Assembly: GCA_019055375.1 (NCBI GenBank) | Contig: JAHQIW010000275.1 | Location: 1-64,000, forward strand | Origin: Parelaphostrongylus tenuis | Taxonomy: Eukaryota > Nematoda > Chromadorea > Rhabditida > Metastrongylidae | Direction of reading: 5' to 3' | Length of the DNA: 64,000 nt | Part shown: positions 23,226-35,600 of the stretch, in pieces | Layout: every line of letters begins with the position of its first letter | Position numbering within the stretch: position 1 is the first letter of the stretch | Notes under the pieces: generated by a model | Told to the model about the DNA's origin: nothing | The model's database searches: none | Seen by the model: the letters and a program-made list of their open reading frames with translations, nothing else | Position numbers and translations under genes: made by a program

Positions 23226-26059
23226 GTGTAGCAGAAATATTGCATCTTAACAGGGACAAAGCATAGATTTTCCTATAACTTTGTGATATTCCTTGCACCA
23301 TAGTCCTTGCGCCATCGAGTTTAACGTACATCAAAAACCGGCACTGCTGTGCTTAATTCGTGGACAGATAGGCAATTTGTTAATCTCCGGGAAAATTAAC
23401 AGTGATTGCGAAAGTGTCTAGCAGCGGCCTCCTCCTACATTAATATCGTTAAAATTTTCCAGTTTGTGGAGCATCAATGGTACTCCATATTCCAATGTGC
23501 TGAGTTATTTTCCTCTGCAATGACCGGAGAGCTTCTCCATTTTTGGTACGATAGGGTGGGTTAAGCACTACTGATTACAATGCGGCTGATGGCCATTCAA
23601 AAATTAGAAGATAAACATTCGGCTATGTGATGTAGTTCAATAACGAAATATTAGGGAAAAAATGAAGTGCCTGACTTCTCTAAGAGCAAGGAGATAAGCC
23701 TCTTTCAAAATCGGTGGCTAACGTTCAGGTGACTTCGTCTTTAAGACGTAGCAGCCCTGCTAAAGCTGTGAATAAAAATCAGTTTGATTAATTCTATCCA
23801 CTTTCCTCTCTTCAGTTCAAAGATCGAGGTTTAATGAAAGTCAGTCTTTTCAGTTGTGACATATTGATTTAATACATTACTAAGCTCTACGTGCTAGTGT
23901 ATATGTCAGATATGGGTTGCATGCTATACAACGCGATCTGCATGATTCATTAAATAGACCATTTTGGTGTGAATGTTCTAAACTCCGCGAAGTATACGTT
24001 TCATTACGAGAGCAACTTCAGGATTATGGAGGAACTTCACGGGCGCCAAATTCTTCATCTTCACATGAGTTTTGTTGCCAGTTAATTTTCTGGTTATCGA
24101 ATGATGCTAGTGGCTCTGTTGATAATCGTTTGTATTTGGCTCTCTCACGAGACAAAATTATTTCGGGACTATGATTCCTCAGTAAGACACGAGAAGTACT
24201 AGTTATAGACAGACAACATTGTCCTAAATGTATTGTCAGGTGACGGCTTCCTACTATGCACATAGCATCTCATTTACATTTAGCCCTTCAAAAATACACA
24301 AATTGTTCCCATGAAATGACATTATACATCTGGATTTCACGCCTTTTTGATATATTGTCAACATTCATCAAAATCTTCCCTACCTAAGTTTCGAATGTTT
24401 CTTATATGCACCTTATAAATTCATTATCTACCATGTGATTACTTGTCTAAAAAATTTTCTGGCGGACCACTAGTCAAGAACCTTGGCTTAAGATTTTCCT
24501 GAAAATATTTATGTCATCATGATTGTTGGGTTACAAATGCCGTTAGGTTATAGCAAGCTTTTTCAATTTTTCAAATAATTCCATTGCAATATGACTTCTC
24601 ACAGCGGAATTTCTCATCACGCATGATAAATAGAAAATACAGCCGGCAGTGTGAAATGAACAACCATTTTATGATATTTTTATCAACGCTGATTGAATAT
24701 GAATAAGCGACTTCGTGTAGTTTTGACGAATTTCTGAGCGACAAGGTGTTTCGCCATGGAACCTTCCTTGTTTTTCATATCGTGACGTTAGTTTAGGGCC
24801 GCCAGAGAGTGAGAACATAACGTTGTTACCAGCTTTTCGCGTGAGCAGTCGTGAGTGTGGTTTATATAAATTTAAATCCACAGTACCCGTGGCTTTCCAC
24901 CTTAGGTAGTCACAATTCGTTTAAGCAATGCTGCTTATCGGTATCACAAGTGTGAGTAACAAATTTCGGACTTACCGTGGATCCTAATTTGAGAAATTCC
25001 CTAAAAAATGGAACAGTTTGCAGTAACGCACTGGACAAATCTGTATTCACAAACAGCGGAAAACATTAGCGGTGCTGTCTGAAGCTGTTGAAGTTTCAAG
25101 AGCAACTTCTATACTCTCTGGAACATCATCCTTGTACTACTTCAAGTGTCATCTCTCTGTGCTGGATACTGAATCAGATTTCGAATTCCTTTGCAGGAAA
25201 ATATTCTATGCAATCACTGTAGGATGGCTTAATGTCACGCTTAGATACTAGCCAATTCAAGAAAAACCGCGTGACTTACTGAAAATCGTCACTTTGACAG
25301 AGAGGGAAATAGCTGATAGTAAACAACTATAATGTCAGTGAGGGTCACTTCAGAACATCAACAACAGTGGATTGACGGAAGGTGGAAGTAACTTTCGCAG
25401 GCTTTCTTGATTATATTCAACGAAATTTTCAACCTGACTTAAGTATAATTCGCTTCCCTGTTAGCATACAATCAATAAGTACAAAAAAAATATTACGAAT
25501 AAGAAAGATAACCAGTACTTGTAACTAATCAGCGGCGACGTCAAAAAAGCAAAATATTGAACAGTCAATTAGTGACAGGTCTCTTGTTAGTGAACAACCC
25601 TTCGGCTAGAGACAAGAACAAACAGTTCTTGTTCCACGAAGTAACCAGCTTCGCTACCTAAGATCGTAAGGGAGGCCAGTGGTGATGGCCGTTTTAGGTC
25701 ACTAGGTTCAACATGGGATTCAATCCCATACACAACGCTTTCTCGAAGGGCATTCTGTTATGCATAAAATCTGCTGCCAATGACATGATCTTGAGTGTTT
25801 TAAATCACTCACTGACTGAATGTGACTGAATGTATGCCAGTTTGACACCAATATTGTGCCTTTTATAACTGAAAACAACAGTGGGATGATGGAGCATCTT
25901 ATGTGTTGTGCTCAATCATTTGCTCCTACTATCTATTAATAAATGAAACGACGAAACCTAACTGTGATAACCTTCACAGAAAGGGTTGTGGATTTTACTT
26001 TACTCTCTTTGTTATCCGTGTTCTTTTTAGTTAACACAATCGGCCCTCCTTTGGGTTTG
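23226..26059. other. No gene seen
   Basis: Nearly 3 kb with no supported gene. The overlapping frames at 23917-24263 on both strands look like chance; neither gives a known motif. No clear inverted repeat beyond short ones. Confidence 0.45.
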
Positions 26060-27830
26060 TGTTACACGAGACCAGCGAGGCTTCGCCAATCTTAAGACCA
26101 AGATGATTGCACTCCGATGCCCCGACGGTACGCTTACAGTTTCAAGAAGGGCAATGGAGAAAATCATCCACCAGGCTACTCAGATCTCTTCGCTAGCCAT
26201 GTCCTCTTACCGCCATAAAAATTGAAAGAGGATGGATCTGTCGTTCCATCGGTCCACCCTTCTAAGATCCGGCATGCTATGCCGTCGGTGAAAAATAGAA
26301 CAACACTCGGTCCAGACAGGATTAGACCACAACACCTGAAGAACCTACCTCCAGTTCTCATCAACACCCTGGCTCGGCTCTTCACCCGCTACCTGTCAGA
26401 ATGTAAAGCTCCTGTTCAGTGGAAAACCAGGAAGACCGTATTGTTGTTTAAAAGAGAGACCATTCACTACATGAGCAATTATCGCCCAATCTGCTTGCTG
26501 TCCGTTGTTTATAAACTCTTCACTTGAGTCATCTTGGACAAGATGGACAGAACACTGGACGAAGGACAGCCATGCGAACAAGCAGGGTTCCGAAAAGGAT
26601 TTAGTACCATAGACCACATCCACGCATGACAAGACTCATCGAAGTTTCACGAGAGCACAAACAGCCACTCTGTCTCACTTTTATCGATCTTTAGAAAGCC
26701 TTTGATTCAATGGAGACAGAAGCGGTTATGGAGGCTCTGGTTAACTAAGGCGTCCCTACTCAGTACATAATGATCCTTCGTGAGCTTTATAAAGATTTTA
26801 CGACCAATATTCCCATTCTACACCAATATCACCATCGACGTAAGGAGAGGGGTTCAACAAGGCGATACGATTTTGCCGAAATTATTTACTGCCACCCTCC
26901 AAAAACGAACATTTGAATAGCACGATATGGGAGTGAAAATTGACGATCGAAAATTGGACCATTTTCGTTTTGCTGATAATATCGTCCTCATAATACCAAC
27001 CATCAGCCAAGCAGAAGGAATGTTGACCGATTTCGACCACGCTGTGAAAAGATTGGTCTTCAACTGAATCTAACGAAAACGATGTTCATGAGGAACGGAT
27101 GGGTTTTGAATGCCCCGTTCACGCTCAACGGAACGAAAATCTCCAAATACCTCAGTTAATCAACATGATGAACGACCTAGCTCGAGTTGAACACGAACAA
27201 CGAGCGACTTGGGGAACGTTTAAGAGCATCGAAGATGTAGTAAAGACGACAAAGAACATCCGACTCCGTGCCCACCTTTTCGACTCGACGATTATCACTG
27301 CCCTAACGTATGCAGCAGCAACCTGGTCGCTACGTAAGCAGGATGAAAGATCACTTGGCGTTACTGAACACACAGTCGAAAGGTCGATGCTAGGAGTATC
27401 CCGTATCTCGCAAATGAGAGAAAGGATCCAAAGTTCCGACCTACGTCAACGATCGAAGATTAGAGACGCTGCTCTACACGCCAGGATATCAAAAATAGGG
27501 TGGGCCGGACACGTGATGCTCTTCAACGACAACCGATGGACGAGACCCGCTACCGACTGGATTCCTCGGGATTTCAAGTAGTCTACAGGAATACCACCGC
27601 TCGTTGGCCCGATTTCTTCACGAAAGCTATAAAAGAAAGACATGATGCTCAGCGAATCCCTAAAGCGAGAAGAACCCACTGGGTTACTATTGCACGCGAT
27701 AGGGAAAGATGGAAGTGTTGCTGGTACCCGCTAGAGTCACTCGACGATCAACGGGACGACAGAAGATACAGGCTACAGTCTGTCGGTCAAAGGCGACCAC
27801 TTACTGCCTTCAGCGTACTTTCTACCCATA
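26060..27830 (+). mobile_element. RTE-type non-LTR retrotransposon relic (reverse transcriptase)
   Basis: Plus-strand pieces in shifting frames cover most of a reverse transcriptase in order: ALRCPDGTLTVSRRAMEK; NRTTLGPDRIRPQHLKNLP; ARLFTRYLSECKAP; SNYRPICLLSVVYKLFT followed by a stop; LDEGQPCEQAGFRKGF; the palm motif reads FADN at 26969-26980 where FADD or YADD is expected. The C-terminal region runs from about 27170 with [33 protein letters not shown] and RWTRPATDWIPRDFK. Stops, frameshifts and the altered catalytic motif show it is dead. I did not find the endonuclease domain, so the copy is 5'-truncated as is usual for RTE elements. Confidence 0.9.
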
Positions 27831-29612
27831 TAATCGCATGATTAGCAGAATTTACGAGCAGAATTAATATTTGCGTATATTAGTACAGCACGAACGACGC
27901 ACACATAAAACGCATAGGAAGTTGCAACACTGTTCCCGTATACTAAATCCATCCCAGTTTCACGAGTAAAACACGCTCAGGTCCACCTTCCCATCGAAAC
28001 CTGAATTGTTGCTTCACAACTACACGATTCGACATCTCTGCCACGAACGGCATAACTGTTTTATGATCCTTAATACAAAATTTCCTTACGGATACAATAG
28101 TCGGATATGGTGCCACAATAATGGAAACCACATGGGGCTTGACACACATCTACAATTCGTTGATCTGGCGTTGTCACAGTGCCAAAATTTGAAACAATTT
28201 CTATCTCACTTCAGGTGAAATATGTGTGTCCAAAAGCACATTTAGACACACAAAAAATAAGTGTGTAATCAAATGATACAAAAAAGCATAGGGATTTGGA
28301 AGGAAATGAAAAAAAGGGATTTTTTTATACAACAAGAGTAACAAACACAAGTGCACTAATTTTTTATGATGTATCAACAACAATTGGAGGTCAGGCTAGT
28401 ATGAAATTGTCCCTAATCGTTTGAAAAATGATAGTCCCATTTTACATAACTAATACCTATCATAACTTTGCCATTCTTCTAGAAAGACTGGAGAAAAGGT
28501 GACTATCCAAAATCCAAAACAATTATTCAAAGAGGGGCCAATTATACAATAATTGCCTGAATGCATGCTGTAAGAATTATTTCAGACAAAATAAACGGAA
28601 CAAAAACTATAAGTACACGTTTGCACATTTTTCATTGATAAGCAGAGATACGGATGTGGCTAGAAAGTTTGTAGAGATAGGCAGAAATACTGCAAAAGAA
28701 AACAATGATTTATCACGTGTTCAGAGACTACTGGAAAAATTGCAGTTTTAATTCTTCTCCATGCAACCCAGCATTGGGTCTTTTTAAACGCTGCACTACT
28801 ACACATTATTTAAAGGATTGCGCTATGCACTTTTGTCTGAATGATCGAACTATGAAACAAGTCTTCCAAAGATTTTGTGGGTTGAAAAGTTTATATGCCA
28901 AAAAGCTAATTCTAACAAATCTTCTTCTAAGAATTTAAACTAGTATGCAAATAGTGAAAAGGCCCGAAAACTTGATAGGTATGAGGCTATGGAGGTGTTA
29001 TCCAGTTCAAAAATCTCTTTATGGGAATTCGACTTCTAAATTATGGCGGTGTTATTCCTATATTGACAACAACAAACATGAAGCTTTTTAGGAAGAAATT
29101 CAAGAACAACAGTTCGATAATTTGCAGAAAACTTAGTGTACGCATCTGAACCTATTCAGAGCATTTTGAGAGAATTAGAAATAGAAGGCTATTGACAGAT
29201 AGGAATGTATTTCTTTATGAGAACGTAGAGGTGCAAGACACACTATCGATGTATAACGTTAATTAGCTAGGCCACTAAATTTTGCCTCATCCACCATATT
29301 AGCCGAGCCTCTCCCTAGTGACTACCTCTTCGTCAAGCACATTGATGACTTTCTTCTCCCAAAATGCTACAGAAATGGAGCCGAGGTTAAAACTATCAAA
29401 AACTAGTCAAATGACTTCAAAAATTGGTGTCTCAAGAGCTGCAGAGCTCTAAATAATCACAATAAGCAAATGATTCTCGCTAGCGAGATGTTTGTATTTC
29501 AGATGTATTTGGTTCGATTAACAGATTTTTTGAGACTTGAGATCACGGACGATACAAAATGACAACCCTGCGTTAACTTCCGAACAGTGTAATACATAAT
29601 CAACATGTACAT
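27831..29612. other. 3' flank of suf-1; no gene seen
   Basis: Between the RTE relic and the last suf-1 exon. No canonical AATAAA was found close to the suf-1 stop, so its poly(A) site was not located. Open frames such as 28705-28938 match nothing I know. Confidence 0.45.
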
Positions 29613-32600
29613 TCAGTGCTGCATGGCTTTCATATCCATCCTACGTTTGTAAATATCTGTGGGGACTCCCCTAGACTCATCATCACTTCCCGATTCCACT
29701 CGCTTTCTCTTTGAACTTGTAGTCGAGGTAATAGTAGTGGATGGATAATCCATAAGATGCGTAGAAACCTGAAACATTGGAAATCTCATTATCTATCTCC
29801 ATAGATCACTTCTAATTTGATATTCATGGTAAAAAGAATGCAGAAAGAACGAAACGTACAAAACGAGGATCAGGAGTTGTGGCGAGAAGCTGGTACATGT
29901 CTTTTCGAACGTCGTCTACTCTCAGTGGACCAACCATTGTACCATTCTCAAGCTTTACTTTTTTATCCACCACAGGGCCTGAAAATCGCGAGGATTTTTG
30001 CATTTAACGGAAGAAGTTTGGTCAGACTACAAGTATTAAAAAAGCTTGTACAGAATAAGTAGGAAATTCCCCTCTTAACGAACGCATGACGAAGTACGCG
30101 TGACGTTTTCACCTGTCCTTTGTGCGAAGAATGCTAACCTCCAGAATTTTCTTGGAGAAAATGTCTTATGTTCCATGGACTTAGGTGACTAAGAATTCAA
30201 GTCCAGAATAACCCTTTGACTTCCATGGACCCAAACTAATGCGACAAACTGACGTCGACAATGTCGCATATGTTAACCTCTAGCGCGGATTCGTGCTGTT
30301 TGTTTGTGGTGCTGAACAATCGAGCCTAGAGGCCAAACACAATGATTCGAGGTGGCCTACCAATGTATCAAGACAGTGCTGCTTATCCTCTCAATTAACA
30401 GCACAAATTCGCGCAAGAGTTAAATAAACCCGACGACACTACTAAGAAGTACTCGGGAGCTTACATTCTAGACGGCCGGGCGGTGTAATGTCGTGTCGCA
30501 TCGCAATGACTTGGGTCCACGGAAGTCAAAGGGTTAAGAGGCACAACGTCACTGAGACCCATCTGACTTTAGATAGCTTTGGTGTAAATAGCGTCACCTA
30601 CAAATTTCCATTGTTTACTTATGTAAGAACCTGAGATTTTTCTAATTAGTGAAATGAAACGACATGTCCTCAGCTCCATCGCGTACAAAAAAGCACGGGG
30701 TGACATTGGCCACCTTTTTCATACCTTATGTATGATTCCATTCCCGAAGTGCACAACAATGCGTCAAAATCGTGGGGTCCACCTGGTGGTATCTAGGTGT
30801 TCTCCTCTTTAGTACTTCAGCAAAGTTCTTTCGAGTTTCCCAATCCAACAAAGGTCCAGCATTCGCCACAATGACCTCTCACGAAAACAAGTAGAGCAAA
30901 ATAATTTGGCTTACGTTTATCTAATCAAGTTAAGCAGTAACAGTGCGGTTTTTCTTGAGCAGTTCTTCACAAATAGCAAGCTTTCCTCCAGCTGTTAACG
31001 TTACCATCATGGTACAACTGCTGATTGTCGAACTTTCACTCTTTACGTGAACAGATTGCCCTAACTTCTTCAGTTATGAGTGTCATAAAAGAACGTATGT
31101 GACACCCATCGAACTAGATTCCACTTGAAACATAGATGCTTACATATCACTTTTTATTCGATTGCGTGTATCCAGATTTTGAAAAAGACACGTGAACATA
31201 AGAAGCAAAACATCAGTTAGAAGCACTAATTCTCTAAATTCTTCCATTATTTCTGTGAGCGTGGAGCTCTGCATCTCTGCATGGGACTATGAATTAACAG
31301 TTCCTTGAGACTTATACGAAGCAGATGTCTAGCGATACTATGAGGGTGTTGAGTGAGGCGATTGACCGTATATTTCATTGATGAAATACTCATCCGTAAC
31401 TTACCAAAACGACAAAAAATTGAGAAAAAAAAACGCTTACGATAATTCCTTTCCTGTATCTGAAGTATTTCAAGTTCCATTAGAGTAGCTGTATGATTTT
31501 TACTGCTTAGAAATGAAACTTATCCAAGCTTCACTATCTTTGTCATGAGTTTTGAATGTACATGACTAATGACTACCTTAACAAAGTCGTCGTCAGCGAA
31601 CGACCTAGCTCCAGAGTTGAGCAGGAGGAAAGAGCAGCTTGGGGTACGTTTAAGAGCATCGGAGATGTAATGAAGAGGATAAGAACATCCGACTCCGTGC
31701 CCACCTTTTCGACTTGATGATTATCCCTGCCCTAACGTATGCAGCAGAAACCTGGTCGCTACGTAAGCAGGAGAAAGATTATTTGGCGCTATTGAACGCG
31801 CAGTCGAAAGGTCGATGCTAGGAGTATCCCGTAAATCGCAAATGAGAGAAAGGATCCGAAGTTCCGACCTACGTCAACGATCGAAAATCAGAGACGCCGT
31901 TCTACGCGCTAGGATATCGAAAATCAGGCGGGCCGGACACGTGGTGCGCTTCAACGACCATCGATGGACGAGAGCCGTTACCAACTGGATTCCTCGGGAC
32001 GTCAAGCGCTCTAAAGGAAGACCACTGACCCGCTGGTTCGATTTCTTCACGAAAGCGATAGAAGAAAGATATGATGCTCAGCGAATTCCTAAAGCAAGAA
32101 GGACCCATTGGGCTACTCTTGCACGCGACAGGGAAAATGGAAGTGCTGCCTGGTATCCGCTCAAGTCACTCGACGATCAACGAGACGACAGGTGATACAG
32201 GTGATGACTAGTGACTTGATTATGCCAAATAAACGTGATGCTGCTTGTTGAAGACGGGCGATCCATTTCAATCCTTTTCAGTCGCCAAATTTCATATTAT
32301 TCAGTGAACAAACTAACACCTGCATATGTCTGTACGCACACTACTGTACAAATCAGACCACTACGGAATGGACAAAAAGTTGATAGCGACTCATAAACGC
32401 AGAAGGCAAATAATTTCTTCACGCTTAAGTTCATCCCTCTGTCATTAACCTGTAAAGGTACTGCATTTCTTCGCAACTAAGCAGTACAAGATGCCTGGTG
32501 AGATAGATTACTGAGGTTTACTTATATTCACAAAAGTTAACCCGCAATGAATTTGCTACATTTGAAAATCGTCAGCACAAAGTACTTTATATCAGTTACA

Positions 32601-35600
32601 TCCAAGAAGACACCACTTCATGAAATATGAGTACTGAGAAATAACTATAGAAAGATAAACTCACCAATAGTCAGCTGCGTCTTGCTAATGTGATCTATGA
32701 AGAGATCCACGGATACGAACGGACCTTGGAACGTCCACGGTGGTGGTAATAGTGAAATAAGTTCCGCAACAGCAGGTGGAGGAGGAAAAACACCTTAAAA
32801 AGAAGTCAGTGTGTAGATCAACCATAGAGATGAAATAATGTTTATATAAACGCTCACCGCCGGGTACGGGATGGAATGATGCCGCACTGTTCGCCTTTGG
32901 TTTAAAAGGAATCATTTGATCAATATCAGGACGAGGATACCTCAAAAGTGGCAGAGAACAATTAGGAATGAAAAGACAAAGAAGAAACTGAAGCAACTTA
33001 CCCGCCAATTTCAAGTTGCACACTTGACGCGCCACCCATTACCACACTCGCTGCTTGTGGGGTCGGCAAATTCCGTTGTGGTGCCATCAATGAACCTGTA
33101 GAGACGCCCGTCATACCACCAATCATACCGGTGTTCGCCTTCTGAATATCGAATTTGGTTGTACTTCAGTTTAAAAGAAAACCTGAGGTGTCCAAGAATT
33201 CCTAATTCTTGAATTCTATACAATTACAAAGGGTGCAGACTATAGTAAAAAGGAAAGCGCGTTACAATCATCTGCTTACATTGTAACCCATGAGTTTCAA
33301 CTGATCCAATGTGCACGGAACGAGGTTAAGAAATCGATATCTGGAAATGAAAAACTCAGTGAATCACAACAGTACTCGTACTATAACAGAATGGCTCAAA
33401 CTATGATCATAAACGAGGAATCTTAGGAACTCACCTATCAATCAACATTAACGTTGTTCCCTCGTCTCTGCCACCAGTAACAGCAGCTTTGCGCCTTTCG
33501 TCAACTTTAAGTGTACTGGCCAAATCACCCACAAGAGATTCAAACTCCAAATACCGATCCCAAATATCACTAAACAAAACGCTCCTCTGCAAAGGTAGAT
33601 AGTACTGCATTGGGCTTGAGTTTCATAAATTTACTCACGACGATTTTTCGGGCGAAAGGGCTTCAGAAGTAAGGATACGCTCGAACACAACTCGAGTGTT
33701 ATTATCCTCTATAATTAGATATTAAATGAACTTAATAATGTAGAATGATACGCAAAATTTTGAATTCTGACGGAAATGAACCAGTATTTCATCCTTCCCG
33801 ACGGCGTGCGCTAACCACTGCACTACCGAGCCTCCTGTTATGGTACCACTCTCTGTGATACTAGCCACACGCTCTCGGAAAGGGTGCGAGACTGGTTCAT
33901 TTCCGGTCTGAAATTTAAAGTTTTGCATATCAGTCCACTTACTGGATATATAATTACTAGGTTAGGAAAAGCTATTCAACACCTGCAAAAAATTAGAACC
34001 TTATGTTTCGTTTACACAGTATCAGTTCATGTGATTTCATGGGAATATCTCAGGAATAGTTTCATAAAACAAAACTCCCATAGCAGCGCTAGTTGCACCG
34101 AGTTCACGATTAGTTGAAGCAAAAGTACCCCGGATTGATTTGTCGGAAGCGCGCGCTGTTTCAGTAAGACAATGTCAAATTTCAAAGAGCAAAAAGGACT
34201 AAGAAAAAGTTCAATGAACTGAAGGAGTCGAGTCTTAACGCATCCAGCCTACAGCCCAGATGCTGCGCCATGATATTTCGCGTCCTCGTCTGCTCAATGG
34301 AACAATTCCTGCGTGGACGCCGATTTGAAACATTTGATATTGAGTTTAAGAGGCATATCAGTTCTCTGATTCAAAGCCAGCAAATGGCGATTTGAGCAGA
34401 TCCAAAAGCTTGCTGATCTCTGGTAGAAGATGTGGATAGTGATGGCCTTTATTTTGAAGAATAACTACTGTTGTGTTGATTGAATTCATATACAAACTTT
34501 AGATTTTCAGCGGGTGTAAGAACTTTTCCGTCAACCTAATATAACACTGTATCACGCGAAAAAACACGGACAATAGAGAATCTGATAATTGCAGATATCA
34601 AGTAGTTGCCGAGGAAGCAATATATGGAGAACCAAAAATACCGTTCAAGTGTGTCAAAAAGTCAACATAAGCGCACGCATACTCCGGTTCATCGCCATAT
34701 TTCTTCAAGCCAAGATCAAATACCCTCATAGCCACGTCCTGTCCTAGACAACAGATTGAATGAAAAATAAGAGTGTACTGAAGAAAGGGTGTTCAACATC
34801 CGTTTTGGTAGCACAGATATCAAGCCTAAAACCCTACGTCGACAAGAAGTTCTCATAAAGAATGTTATTAATCAATCGAAAGCTTAATCTCGAACTAATC
34901 GCATACGTGACCGATGTTTTGAAAAGACCCTTCTATGATGCTGAAAAACTTCAAAATAAGATTTTGTTTTCACACACGCATATTTATCGCCAGGATACAG
35001 CCTTTCTCTTAGACTTTATTATTATCAAACAATAGCGATGAAATTTACTGATTCAAACTCTGCGCTTATACCCTGAGAAGACCGCTTCTCTCTGTGAGGG
35101 AAATAAGCTGAATTCACATTCGCGAGCGAGGGTGGCCTATGGTCAAATACGCGGCCGCTGGCTGAGGCAGCAAGATGGTATGACGCGATGATCGTTCGAT
35201 TTTCGGGCATATGAACGTGTAGAGAAAATCTCCGTAGTATCTGAATGTCTTCGAGTCACTGTTGGAAGCAACTACGACGTTCTGGCTCCTGAATTCCATC
35301 AAAGTGTTCATAATGATGATGATTATCCGTATTCATGGCAAATAAAATAGTCAAAGTCTTTTGTAGCAGAGTCATACATATTCTGAAGTTTCTCTTTCAA
35401 AGCAGAGAAACATTTCCTAATCGAATAATAAAGATCGCACTAGCATAAGGCCGTTCAAAAGTCGATCGATATTGCGCAACCCCCATTGCCGCCTCACCCA
35501 GCGGCCCGTGGATTGGCCAAAGACCACTTTGCTCGCATATGTGCATTCAACTTATTTTCCCTCCTCCACTGCAGAGAAACGGTCTTTCCAGAAATAAGCC

